Notes under the pieces: model-generated | Told to the model about the DNA's origin: nothing | Seen by the model: only the letters and a program-made list of their open reading frames with translations | The model's database searches: none | In this document: positions 18,873 to 27,314 of the stretch, piece after piece | Layout: every line of letters begins with the position of its first letter | Numbering within the stretch: position 1 is the first letter of the stretch | Origin: Planctomycetales bacterium | GTDB lineage: Bacteria > 4484-113 | Assembly: GCA_030606285.1 (NCBI GenBank) | Contig: JAUWGS010000009.1 | Location: 1-64,000, forward strand | DNA length: 64,000 bases | Direction: 5' to 3' | Program-made: the position numbers and the translations under genes

Positions 18873-19256
18873 GTGTTTAGAAAGCTGCGCCAGGTGGTTG
18901 TGCCCGTCATTCTTCTTCTGGGAGCGCTGGGCGCGGTGCACTACACCGTGTTCTGGATGGCCGGTTGGCAATTCACGCCGGCGCTGTACTGGCTGACAGT
19001 ACTCCTCTGCGGGCTATTCCTGTTTGTTCCGCTCGCGTGCTGGTACTACTTCGGGCGCAGCCGCGCAGCCGTGCTCGCAGCCGTAATCGCAGTTATTCTC
19101 ATTGACGCCCTGAGCATCCTGTCAGCGCGGGGGATGGACCTCAGCCGTGTGTCCTTCGCTAAAGGTTTCGACCTCGAAATAGCGGCTCTCACGCTGCCGT
19201 TAGGAGCGTATGTGGTGGCGCACTTCGTCAGCCGGCTGGCCCGAGGACGGGACTAG
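18873..19256 (+). CDS. Small membrane protein, four predicted helices
   Basis: The 127-residue protein has four hydrophobic segments (around residues 8-28, 36-58, 65-83 and 102-120) and charged ends. No family was recognised. The GTG start is only 6 nt behind a TATACT box (18861-18866), so the message may be leaderless. Its 3' end overlaps the convergent cytidylyltransferase-like gene by 57 nt, and no terminator hairpin is seen between them. Confidence 0.6.
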   Translation: MFRKLRQVVVPVILLLGALGAVHYTVFWMAGWQFTPALYWLTVLLCGLFLFVPLACWYYFGRSRAAVLAAVIAVILIDALSILSARGMDLSRVSFAKGFDLEIAALTLPLGAYVVAHFVSRLARGRD

Positions 19257-19982
19257 TCGCGGAAGGGTTTGCACCACGTGCTCGTTGACCTCTGCCAGTT
19301 CCGGTCGTGAGGTCATTAGCTCAATCGCCGCCCGCGTGCTCACGATGCCACCCTCGGCATACAGCTCGCCGTAGATAGCTTCAAAGAGCGCCAGGTCTTC
19401 CTCGGTACCCAGAGTCAGCCTGAACTCCGGGTGAGCCAGGTCTGGCGGGGGCTCGAGGAGCACGATGTTGAAGGGCGCCGGATTCTCCACAAGGTAGTAC
19501 GTAACGTGCTTCCGCATCAGCGGTGTGCGTGCCAGAAAGTCCAGCTTGTCCAGCGTCTTCTGGGTGAAGGTCTCCGTCGAGACACCCAGTGGCAGGTCCT
19601 TTGTGTGCACGTAGTCCGTCTCCGGATGCTCCACGATGTACCGGAGCTGCTCGTCCATCACTTCAGCATCCACCAGCGGGTTGTCCGCAGCGGCCCGTAC
19701 GATAATGTCCGCCCGGCTCTCGTGCGCGGCGATAATGAAGCGTGTCAGAACGTTGGCTTCAGGGCCGCGTGTGAGATGGATGTCGCGTCCCGCGAGAGAC
19801 TGCGCAAGTTCATCATCGCTCTCGCTTTCAGGGATGGCAACGCAGATCTCATCTAGCTCCCGGGAAGTCTCAAGTCGGTCAAGGATATGATGGATAACAG
19901 GTCTACCGGCTAGCTCAGCCAGCACTCTCCGTGGCAGGCGCGAGGAATTAAGTCGCGCTTGCAGGATGACGACTTTCTTCAT
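19200..19982 (-). CDS. SpsF/CMP-Kdo-synthetase-like cytidylyltransferase
   Basis: The N-terminus (VVILQARLNSSRLPRRVL) is the nucleotide-binding signature of the cytidylyltransferase family that includes SpsF, NeuA and KdsB. The R-A-A-A-D-N-P-L-V-D segment near residue 95-105 is the conserved metal/sugar site. The 260-residue length matches the SpsF subgroup, thought to activate or transfer sugars for surface polysaccharides. The start has CAGGAG 8 nt upstream. The neighbours do not point to a specific sugar, so the substrate stays open. Confidence 0.75.
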   Translation of the reverse strand: MKKVVILQARLNSSRLPRRVLAELAGRPVIHHILDRLETSRELDEICVAIPESESDDELAQSLAGRDIHLTRGPEANVLTRFIIAAHESRADIIVRAAADNPLVDAEVMDEQLRYIVEHPETDYVHTKDLPLGVSTETFTQKTLDKLDFLARTPLMRKHVTYYLVENPAPFNIVLLEPPPDLAHPEFRLTLGTEEDLALFEAIYGELYAEGGIVSTRAAIELMTSRPELAEVNEHVVQTLPRLVPSSGQPADEVRHHIRS

Positions 19983-20147
19983 CCAGCAACTCCTGTGGGA
20001 TAAAAAAATAGGCCCGGCGCGATCTCGTTATCGCTAGCCTGATGCCTTCGTTGATGAACACCATAGGAAGCAAATCCAGTATAGCCTATGGCGGGCGGAA
20101 TAGCAAGATGGCCTGTGGGTGTTTCTGGCTGGGATATAATGCCCCTG

Positions 20148-20843
20148 ATGAAGGTCAAGGCACGCCGCTACCTGCCTTCAAAGGGCTGTTACGAGCTTCG
20201 GCTGGAGGATGGTTCCCGCCTCTGGGCGTCGTCGGAACTGGATGACCGGCTCTCAGATACGCTGAACCGGGATGAACTCGCACGGCTACTGGAGGAATCC
20301 GAGTATCTCCACGCGCGGGATTACGCTGTACGTGCCATTGGCCGGCGCGAGCACTTCGTCAAAGAGATATGGCAGCGTCTGCAGAAGCGCCAGATGAGCG
20401 GAGCCGTAATCGGCAGGGTGCTGAGGGAGTTAACGGACGGCGGGCTGCTGGATGACGAGCGTGCTGCACGGGCTTTCACGGAAGAAAAGCTGGCCCGAGG
20501 CCTGATGGGGCCGTTCAGAATCATCGCAGACCTGGTGAAGCGCGGCCTGAGCAAGGATCAGGCGCGCAGGATAGTCACAGAGGTTGCACCGCCGAATTAC
20601 GAGGAGGACGCCCTGACCCGCTTCGTTCAACGGCGGGCGACAGCATATCAACGCCAGCTCGCTAGCGAACTTGAGCGCGTGCTCGACGACAGTGAGCGCA
20701 CGAGAAAACTCGGCGGCAGGCCCGGCGTAATCCGGCATCTGCGCTTAAAGCACCTGGGGAAGATACGCTCGAAGCTGCTTGGCGCAGGCTTCACCGGCGA
20801 ACTCGCCTTCCGGATTGCGCAGCGCATCGTCTTCGAAGAGTGA
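20148..20843 (+). CDS. recX: RecX regulatory protein
   Basis: RecX binds RecA filaments and limits their activity. The 231 residues show the tandem three-helix repeats of the family (ARDYAVRAIGRREHFVKEIWQRL, then LLDDERAARAFTEEKLARGL) and a basic C-terminus. Longer in-frame starts exist upstream, but a TATAAT at 20135-20140 ends 7 nt before ATG 20148, so that ATG is the likely start and the message may be leaderless. recA is at 58.5 kb, not adjacent as is common. The gene is convergent with lysS (9-nt gap). Confidence 0.85.
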   Translation: MKVKARRYLPSKGCYELRLEDGSRLWASSELDDRLSDTLNRDELARLLEESEYLHARDYAVRAIGRREHFVKEIWQRLQKRQMSGAVIGRVLRELTDGGLLDDERAARAFTEEKLARGLMGPFRIIADLVKRGLSKDQARRIVTEVAPPNYEEDALTRFVQRRATAYQRQLASELERVLDDSERTRKLGGRPGVIRHLRLKHLGKIRSKLLGAGFTGELAFRIAQRIVFEE

Positions 20844-20852
20844 AGCGGAGCG

Positions 20853-22352
20853 TCACTGCTTCCTGAGCTGCGGGAAGAGAATCACTTCGCGGATGCTTTG
20901 CTCCCCCAGCAGCGCCATCAGCAGCCTTTCAATGCCCATTCCAAGGCCGCCAGTGGGCGGCATCCCGTACTCCAGGGCGCGCAGGAAGTCCTCGTCCAGT
21001 TCGCGGTAGCCTTCGGTGGCTCGAGCTATCTGCTCTTCCATCCGTACGCGCTGCTCCACCGGGTCGTTGAGTTCCGAGAAGGCGTTTGCCAGCTCGACGG
21101 CGTTGGCGAACAGCTCAAACCGGTATGCCAGATGCGGCCTGTCGGGTATCCGCTTTGCGAGCGGCGAAACAGCCACGGGATAGTCCAGGACGAACGTCGG
21201 CTGGATGAGATGCGGCTCAATCCGCTCCGACCAGATACGGTCGAGGATTTTTTCGTATCCGGCGTCCTTGTCGAACTCAACGTCGAGCTTCTTCGCCCTG
21301 GCAACCGCGGCCTTTCGGTCGGGCAGGTCCAGGACTGAAACGCCTGCGTGTTCCTGCATCAGGTCATCGAATTGTACCCGCGCGAACGGCGGCTCAAAGG
21401 ACAAAGGCCCCTTGCCTCCTTCCATCTTGCGCGTGGCCAGGCACGAGTCGCATATATGGACGACGAGATCCTCCGTGAGCTGCATAATGTCGTTGTAGTC
21501 CACATAAGCCCAGTAGAGTTCGAGCATCGTAAACTCGGGGTTGTGCTGCGTGTCCACGCCCTCGTTGCGGAAGATTCGCCCGATCTCGTAGACCTTTTCG
21601 AAGCCGCCCACAATCAGGCGTTTCAGGCGAAGCTCAATCGCGATGCGGAGGTAGAAGTCATCATCCAGCGCCTCCCATCGGGTGACGAAAGGCTCGGCGG
21701 TGGCACCGCCGCACACCGGTTCCAGCACCGGCGTCTCAAACTCCATGAAGCCGCGCTCGTCTTCGAGGAATCGCCGCATCTGGGCCACTATCTTGGAACG
21801 CAGCCTGAACCGTTCGCGCGTTTCGGGACTCACGATGAGGTCGACGTAGCGTCGCCGGTATCTCAGCTCGATATCCGTCAGGCCGTGCCACTTCTCCGGC
21901 AGCGGCTCAAGCGACTTGACCAGCATTGTGCACTCTGTGGCCTTCACCGACTGCTGACCCGTCCGAGTTTTGAACACTTCGCCTTCTACGCCCAGAATGT
22001 CGCCGATGTCCACCGCTTTCAACTGCTCGAACCGCTCGTCGCCGAGCGTATCCACATTCGCGTAGACCTGAATGCGCCCGTCCTGGTCGGCGAGATCAAG
22101 GAATATCGCCTTGCCGTGTCCGCGCTTGGCCATAATCCTTCCGGCAATGCGCGCCTTCTTGCCGGCGAGATCGTCGAACTTCGAAAGAAGCTCGGCGATG
22201 GTGTGTGTCCGGTCGTAGCGGACTTCGCGGTACGGGTCGCGCTCCGCTTCTTTAAGCTGGCGCAGCTTCCAGCGGCGCATCCCGCTCTGGTCGTCGGGGG
22301 ATGGCTGCTCGGCAGGCAGGTTGTCTTCTTCAAATGGCGTAAGTTTGGTCAT
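20853..22352 (-). CDS. lysS: Lysyl-tRNA synthetase, class II
   Basis: LysS charges tRNA-Lys with lysine. An OB-fold anticodon domain (KKARIAGRIMAKRGHGKAIF, around residues 65-150) precedes the class II core. Motif 1 (FMEFETPVLEP), motif 2 (FRNEGVDTQHNPEFTMLE) and motif 3 (GGLGMGIERLLMAL, near residue 470) are present, and the length of 499 residues is normal. I chose ATG 22352 because GGGAG lies 7 nt upstream; an in-frame ATG 18 nt earlier is less likely. mfd is upstream on the same strand (77 nt). Confidence 0.95.
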   Translation of the reverse strand: MTKLTPFEEDNLPAEQPSPDDQSGMRRWKLRQLKEAERDPYREVRYDRTHTIAELLSKFDDLAGKKARIAGRIMAKRGHGKAIFLDLADQDGRIQVYANVDTLGDERFEQLKAVDIGDILGVEGEVFKTRTGQQSVKATECTMLVKSLEPLPEKWHGLTDIELRYRRRYVDLIVSPETRERFRLRSKIVAQMRRFLEDERGFMEFETPVLEPVCGGATAEPFVTRWEALDDDFYLRIAIELRLKRLIVGGFEKVYEIGRIFRNEGVDTQHNPEFTMLELYWAYVDYNDIMQLTEDLVVHICDSCLATRKMEGGKGPLSFEPPFARVQFDDLMQEHAGVSVLDLPDRKAAVARAKKLDVEFDKDAGYEKILDRIWSERIEPHLIQPTFVLDYPVAVSPLAKRIPDRPHLAYRFELFANAVELANAFSELNDPVEQRVRMEEQIARATEGYRELDEDFLRALEYGMPPTGGLGMGIERLLMALLGEQSIREVILFPQLRKQ

Positions 22353-22429
22353 CGGGTGACTCCCGCGCACGGCAAAGCCTGATTATACCGTGAAGCGGGA
22401 AGCGGCAAACGGTAGCGGCGTGAGCGCGG

Positions 22430-25400
22430 TCAATCTTCGCCGTTCGCGTCCGCCTCAGCCGCCAATCGCACAACGCGTTCCATAAGGTCGCTCACCTGAT
22501 CGGCGAACTGCGCGTCCAGCGGGATACGGATCTCTATGTGCTCTCCCGGTGGAAGGTTCGCAGTTGAGCTGAAGGCTGCATCGCTCACACTGTAGCGCCC
22601 GGGACCACGGGAAGTCGCGGCGGGGCGCGTGGCATTTCCCTGCACGATCCGCACCCGGGAGTCGAGCATTATGAGCTCCTGCAGCCAGGGCCTCACATCA
22701 GGTGTGGCGAAGACGAGTGACAGCTTCCGCTGAGCGGGGATATAGCTAATCTGATGGATGCCCGCGCTGCGGCAGGCCAGTTTGACGTGTTGTACATAAA
22801 ACAGGTTCTCCACCGATTGCGGCAGCTCGCCGAAGCGGTCGCGCATCTCCTCGCGCAGTGCCGCGATTTCATCAGTATCCTTACAGTCAGCGATCCGCCG
22901 GTAGATGCGCATCCTCAGCGCGGTGTCGAAGATGTATTCTTCCGGAATAAAGCAGGCCAGCGGCAGGTCGACCTGCACCGCCTGGCGTTCGCGCTCCCAG
23001 GCAATCTCGCCGGTGTCAACGAAATCCTCTGGCAGTTCCTTTATCTTCTCGACGGCTTCGCATAGCAGCTCGAAGTAGTAGTCCATACCCACCAGCTCGA
23101 TGGCGCCGCTCTGGTCGGTGCCCAGAATGGTTCCCGCTCCCCGGATGAGGAGGTCCTGCTGCGCGATATCGTAACCCGCGCCGAGATACGCATAGTTGTA
23201 GATGGCGCGCAGCCTCTCGCGAGCCTCGTCGGTCAGTATAGCCTGCGGCGAATGGAACAGGTATGCGAAGGCTTTAACATGGCTGCGTCCCACGCGGCCG
23301 CGCAACTGGTGCATCTGTGCCAGCCCCAGCAGTTCGGCGCGATCCACGATGAGCGTGTTGACTGTGGGTATGTCCAGCCCGTTTTCGATGATGGTCGTTG
23401 CTAGCAGGACTTTGAATACTCCCATACCGAACGCGTCCATCATTTCTTCCAGGCGCCGCTCCGGCAGCTTCCCGTGGGCCACGCCAATTGACGCTTCGGG
23501 GACAATCTCCTTGAGCCGCTTCTCCACCAGATGCAAATCCTGCACCCGGTTGTGCAGGAAATAAACCTGGCCGCCGCGCCCCAGCTCCTTAAGGATTGCG
23601 TCGCGCACGAGGTTCTCGTTGTACTCCCCCACGTAAGTTTTCACAGCCTTGCGCTGAGGCGGCGGAGTTCCCAGAAGCGACACGTCCATCAATCCCAGAA
23701 GCGACAGGCGAAGCGTGCGCGGTATGGGAGTCGCAGTGAGCGTGAGCACATCGAGGTGGGGGAATCGCATCTTGAGGGTTTCCTTCTGCTTGACCCCGAA
23801 GCGTTGCTCCTCGTCCACGATGAGCAGTCCGAGCTGGGCGGGTTCCACGTCTTTTCCCAGCGCGCGATGCGTTGCGATAACCACGTCGACGCGCCCCGCC
23901 GCCAGGTCCTGCAGAACGTGCTTTTGCTCGGCGGGAGTCTTGAAGCGGGAGAGGAGTTCAACGCGGAAGGGGAAGGGCTTGAAGCGCCGGGAGAACGTGT
24001 TGTAGTGCTGGTCGGCGAGAATTGTCGTCGGGCAGAGCATCAGCGTCTGCTTGCCCGACAGGCAGGCTTTGAACGCCGCGCGAAGTGCTATCTCGGTCTT
24101 GCCGAATCCGACTTCGCCGCAGACCAGCCGGTCCATAACCTTCGGGCTTTCCATGTCGCGGCGCACTCCTTCCCAGGCCTCGGATTGGTCGCGCGTCAGC
24201 TCGTAGGGGAATCCCTCCTCGAATTCCGCCATCCACTCGTTGCGCGTAAAGGCGAAGCCGGCGTGCATCCGGCGCTGGCGGTAGAGCTTGAAGAGCTTCT
24301 TGGCGTAGCGCAGCACGTCCTGTCGCACGCGCTCCTTAGTCTTATGCCAGGTTTCACGCCCCAAATTCGAGAGTTTCGCTACGCCCGCGGCGCGATATGG
24401 CTTAAGGCGGTCGAGCTGGTCAGCGGGCACAAACAGCTTGTCGCCGCCGGCATATCCCAGCTCCACATAGGTGCGCGTGATGCCCTTGACTTCCAGGTCT
24501 TTGAGTGCGGAAAACCGCCCGATGCCGTAATCAATGTGAACGACGTAATCGCCCGGCTTAAGGTCGGTCTCGCTCTCGACGAAACCGCGCTGGTAAGTCC
24601 GCGCCGGAGAGCGGGACACTTCGGTGAGTTCACCGAATATTTCAAGGTCGGTCACGACTGCTGCGCCGGATGAGCCCGGCACGGCGAATCCCCTCGGCAG
24701 CAATCCTGGATGAACCGAAGCCTCCACATTCGCTTCGTTCAGCAGTTCCGATATTCGCCGCGCAAACTGGCTGACGACAAGGTGTGGTTGCCGGGCCGAG
24801 CGGATTGCAGCGGCGATGCCCGTAGTGGTGTAGGCACTGGTGGAAAGGGATTCCAGGCCGGCTGAGACGTGCTTGCCGCGAGTGGTTTCTTCCGGTGCCT
24901 GAAAGGCGTACAACAGCGCGCGAGGTATCTTATTCAGCTCGAAGCCAAGTTCTTCAGCCAGCCTGCCTGGGCGATCCAGCCATCCCGGCAGCGGCTCTTC
25001 CGGGAAAGCGTAGTAATCGGAGAAGTACGTAAAAGCCAGCCCGTTCTCCCGCCAGTCGGAGAACCGGCTCTCCCAGAACCGGCGGTAACTCCGCGTTTCG
25101 TTTTCAATCAGCGCGTCTTCCAGAAAGGCCAGGACGGGCGGCGGATCTGCGAAGTGCATAATCGTCTCGTTGCGGGCGCCCGCAAGCTCCACGTAGAAGC
25201 CCTGGCGCGGGAAAGTGCGCCCTTCGCGGATGCAGCCTAGATCGTTCTCCACGGCTTCTTCCAGCGCACGCCGCGCGTTCTCGCTCAGTGCGCGGCCCAT
25301 CTCGCGGTGGAACCGCTCCAGGTGTCCCTCAATGACGTCAAGGGCGTAAGGCTGCGCTAGAACGCGCTTGGCCGGGTCAGCCGGAAGTATGGTGACGCCG

Positions 25401-26128
25401 CTCACGGGCTGAACGCTGCGCTGGGTTGCGGGATCAAACGACTTGACGCTCTCGATCTCGTCACCGAAGAAGTCTAAGCGGATCGGGTAGTAGCTCGTGA
25501 ACGGGAAGACGTCAACGATTCCGCCGCGCCGGGCAAACTGCCCCTTAGCGACCACGGTGTTGCTGTGCTCGTAGCCGAATTCGGCAAGCAGTCTTGCCAG
25601 CTCGGCAGGATCTATGGCGCTCGCAGCCTGCGGAAATCGCTCGTCCATTTCTTCGCCTGTTTGCTTTAGCTGAAGGCGCGCGGCCTTGGTGAGTTCGCGC
25701 CCCAGAGTGCGGCGGAAGAGCGCGCGGTAGGGCAGGAAGACTATCCGCGCACGACCAGCGAGAAGGGCCTGCTGTGTCCGCTGGATTTCCTCAGTTTGAG
25801 TCTCTGTAAGCGGTGTGTAATCGAAAAGCGACGAGCATTCATAGTCCGGATAGACCAGCGCGCTGTCTTCTGAAAGCTCCAGGCTCAAGATGCGGGCTGC
25901 CGACAGGAAGTACACGTGGCTCTGCTCCGCCTGTTCGTTGTTCTCGGTGATGAAAAAAAGCGTGCGCCCGTCAAGGCGTTCTAGAACCGCGGCGGCCCAG
26001 AAGTACGGTGCCGAGCCGCTGAGCTCCTCCACCGCAACCGTCGCTCCCGGTTCCGGGAGCGAAAGCCCGGCGAGCTGGCGGAAAAACCCGCTGACACGTG
26101 ACTGCGGCATATCGTAATAGTTTATCAC
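22430..26128 (-). CDS. mfd: Transcription-repair coupling factor
   Basis: Mfd removes RNA polymerase stalled at DNA damage and recruits UvrA. The 1232-residue protein has the UvrB-like N-terminal modules and the CarD-like RNA-polymerase-interaction domain (YVVHIDYGIGRF, around 525-580). The RecG-like translocase follows, with Walker A GEVGFGKTE near 665, DEEQRFG near 770 and QLRGRVGRS, and then a TRCF C-terminal domain. GTG 26128 and ATG 26110 are both possible starts; a TAAACT box 8 nt before the ATG favours the latter. It is divergent from rpsP. Confidence 0.96.
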   Translation of the reverse strand: MINYYDMPQSRVSGFFRQLAGLSLPEPGATVAVEELSGSAPYFWAAAVLERLDGRTLFFITENNEQAEQSHVYFLSAARILSLELSEDSALVYPDYECSSLFDYTPLTETQTEEIQRTQQALLAGRARIVFLPYRALFRRTLGRELTKAARLQLKQTGEEMDERFPQAASAIDPAELARLLAEFGYEHSNTVVAKGQFARRGGIVDVFPFTSYYPIRLDFFGDEIESVKSFDPATQRSVQPVSGVTILPADPAKRVLAQPYALDVIEGHLERFHREMGRALSENARRALEEAVENDLGCIREGRTFPRQGFYVELAGARNETIMHFADPPPVLAFLEDALIENETRSYRRFWESRFSDWRENGLAFTYFSDYYAFPEEPLPGWLDRPGRLAEELGFELNKIPRALLYAFQAPEETTRGKHVSAGLESLSTSAYTTTGIAAAIRSARQPHLVVSQFARRISELLNEANVEASVHPGLLPRGFAVPGSSGAAVVTDLEIFGELTEVSRSPARTYQRGFVESETDLKPGDYVVHIDYGIGRFSALKDLEVKGITRTYVELGYAGGDKLFVPADQLDRLKPYRAAGVAKLSNLGRETWHKTKERVRQDVLRYAKKLFKLYRQRRMHAGFAFTRNEWMAEFEEGFPYELTRDQSEAWEGVRRDMESPKVMDRLVCGEVGFGKTEIALRAAFKACLSGKQTLMLCPTTILADQHYNTFSRRFKPFPFRVELLSRFKTPAEQKHVLQDLAAGRVDVVIATHRALGKDVEPAQLGLLIVDEEQRFGVKQKETLKMRFPHLDVLTLTATPIPRTLRLSLLGLMDVSLLGTPPPQRKAVKTYVGEYNENLVRDAILKELGRGGQVYFLHNRVQDLHLVEKRLKEIVPEASIGVAHGKLPERRLEEMMDAFGMGVFKVLLATTIIENGLDIPTVNTLIVDRAELLGLAQMHQLRGRVGRSHVKAFAYLFHSPQAILTDEARERLRAIYNYAYLGAGYDIAQQDLLIRGAGTILGTDQSGAIELVGMDYYFELLCEAVEKIKELPEDFVDTGEIAWERERQAVQVDLPLACFIPEEYIFDTALRMRIYRRIADCKDTDEIAALREEMRDRFGELPQSVENLFYVQHVKLACRSAGIHQISYIPAQRKLSLVFATPDVRPWLQELIMLDSRVRIVQGNATRPAATSRGPGRYSVSDAAFSSTANLPPGEHIEIRIPLDAQFADQVSDLMERVVRLAAEADANGED

Positions 26129-26156
26129 CTATTGACGCGGCTTTTTCAGCAAATGC

Positions 26157-26184
26157 TTTACATACCGGCATCATTGCGTATAAT
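26157..26184 (+). promoter_or_regulatory. Promoter of the rpsP operon
   Basis: TTTACA (26157-26162) and TATAAT (26179-26184), 16 nt apart, lie in the 105-nt divergent region between mfd and rpsP. The resulting leader is about 43 nt. Confidence 0.7.
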
Positions 26185-26233
26185 ATTCATTCGCGCACAA
26201 TCTCAACCTTTGCTGTTACGGGAACTGTAGTAC

Positions 26234-26527
26234 ATGGGACTAAGAATCAGGTTAATGCGAATGGGCAAGCCCAAGCAGCCCAGCTACCGCGTTGTGGTGA
26301 AGGAAGCACGCAGCCCGCGTCAGGGCAAGTATCTCGAGTGGGTTGGCAATTACAATCCCCGCACGGACCCCGAGACGGTCGAGCTGAATGAGGAACGAAT
26401 CCGCCATTGGCTCTCAGTCGGCGCTCAGCCCACAGACACGGTGCGGCGGCTCATCAACAAGTACACAAGCGTGGAACTCAAAACACGTACCTACGCCAGG
26501 CCAACTAAACCAAAGGAAGGAGAGTAG
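26234..26527 (+). CDS. rpsP: Small ribosomal subunit protein bS16
   Basis: S16 binds the 5' domain of 16S rRNA in the small subunit. The 97-residue sequence opens with LRIRLMRMGKPKQPSYRVVV, followed by YLEWVGNYNP and the RIRHWLSVGAQPTDTV segment, all typical of S16. It is the first gene of a three-gene run with khpA (6 nt later) and rimM. The usual partners trmD and rplS are missing from this locus. Confidence 0.96.
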   Translation: MGLRIRLMRMGKPKQPSYRVVVKEARSPRQGKYLEWVGNYNPRTDPETVELNEERIRHWLSVGAQPTDTVRRLINKYTSVELKTRTYARPTKPKEGE

Positions 26528-26533
26528 TCAACC

Positions 26534-26764
26534 ATGATAGATCTCGTTCGTGACATTCTCAAAGCTATTGTGGACAATCCGGATGCGGTTGAAGTAAAAG
26601 AAGTCGAAGGCGAGCGCGCGTCGATTATCGAGATCAAGGTTGCCCCGGACGATGTCGGTAAGGTTATCGGTCGCGAGGGGCGCATCATCAACTCCCTGCG
26701 GCAGATCGTTCGCGCAGCCGCTGGTAAGGACAACAAGCGCATCACCATCGAGCTCCTCTCGTAG
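26534..26764 (+). CDS. khpA: KH-domain RNA-binding protein
   Basis: The 76-residue protein is a single KH domain with the GxxG loop in KVIGREGRIINSLRQIV (the I-G-R-E-G-R-I-I signature). It matches KhpA/YlqC, an RNA chaperone commonly encoded between rpsP and rimM, which often pairs with KhpB. The ribosome binding site is the AAGGAGAG at the end of rpsP. Confidence is high from both sequence and position. Confidence 0.93.
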   Translation: MIDLVRDILKAIVDNPDAVEVKEVEGERASIIEIKVAPDDVGKVIGREGRIINSLRQIVRAAAGKDNKRITIELLS

Positions 26765-26780
26765 GAGCGCCGCGAAAGAA

Positions 26781-27284
26781 GTGGCCACAGTTACAGTTGG
26801 AAGAGTATTAGGAGCCCACGGGCTGCGTGGGGACTTTCGTATCGAATACCGCACGGATTTCCCGGAGCGCATCAGCGGGCGCCCGCACTACATCCTGCGT
26901 GATCCCCGCTCCAACGAGACAGTCCAGGTCACCCTCAGCCGCGTCGTGCTGCAGGAAAAGAGCTTCATCGCAAGCTTCCGCGAGTTCACTGTGCGCGAGG
27001 AAGTCAGTGCACATCGCGGGTGGTTGCTGGAGATTGCCGAGGACAGCGTGCCCGGCGACACGGAAGAAGGCGAGTTCTACTACTTCCAGCTTGAAGGCCT
27101 GGCCGTACTGAGTGCCGACGGAAGAGTTCTGGGCCGCGTTGTGAACGTAATACCCGGCGCTGCGCATGAGCTTCTGGAATACGAAGACGACTCGGGTGCT
27201 CTGATACTTTTGGCCTTCACCCGCCGTACGGTCTCCGAAGTAGACCTGCAAGGACGCCGCATTGTCCTTCAGTCCGAGGATTGA
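26781..27284 (+). CDS. rimM: Ribosome maturation factor RimM
   Basis: RimM binds S19 and aids 30S head assembly. The 167-residue product starts at GTG 26781 (VATVTVGRVLGAHGLRGDFRI), which has the family's G-x-x-x-G-x-x-G start. The PRC-barrel half follows (FYYFQLEGLAVLSADGRVLGRV and VIPGAAHELLEYE). The frame is open further upstream, but that part overlaps khpA and is not RimM-like. It is the last gene of the run. A mutase gene follows on the opposite strand, so trmD does not follow. Confidence 0.92.
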   Translation: MATVTVGRVLGAHGLRGDFRIEYRTDFPERISGRPHYILRDPRSNETVQVTLSRVVLQEKSFIASFREFTVREEVSAHRGWLLEIAEDSVPGDTEEGEFYYFQLEGLAVLSADGRVLGRVVNVIPGAAHELLEYEDDSGALILLAFTRRTVSEVDLQGRRIVLQSED

Positions 27285-27314
27285 AGCTGATTCTTACAGG
27301 GAGAGCAGGCTCGC

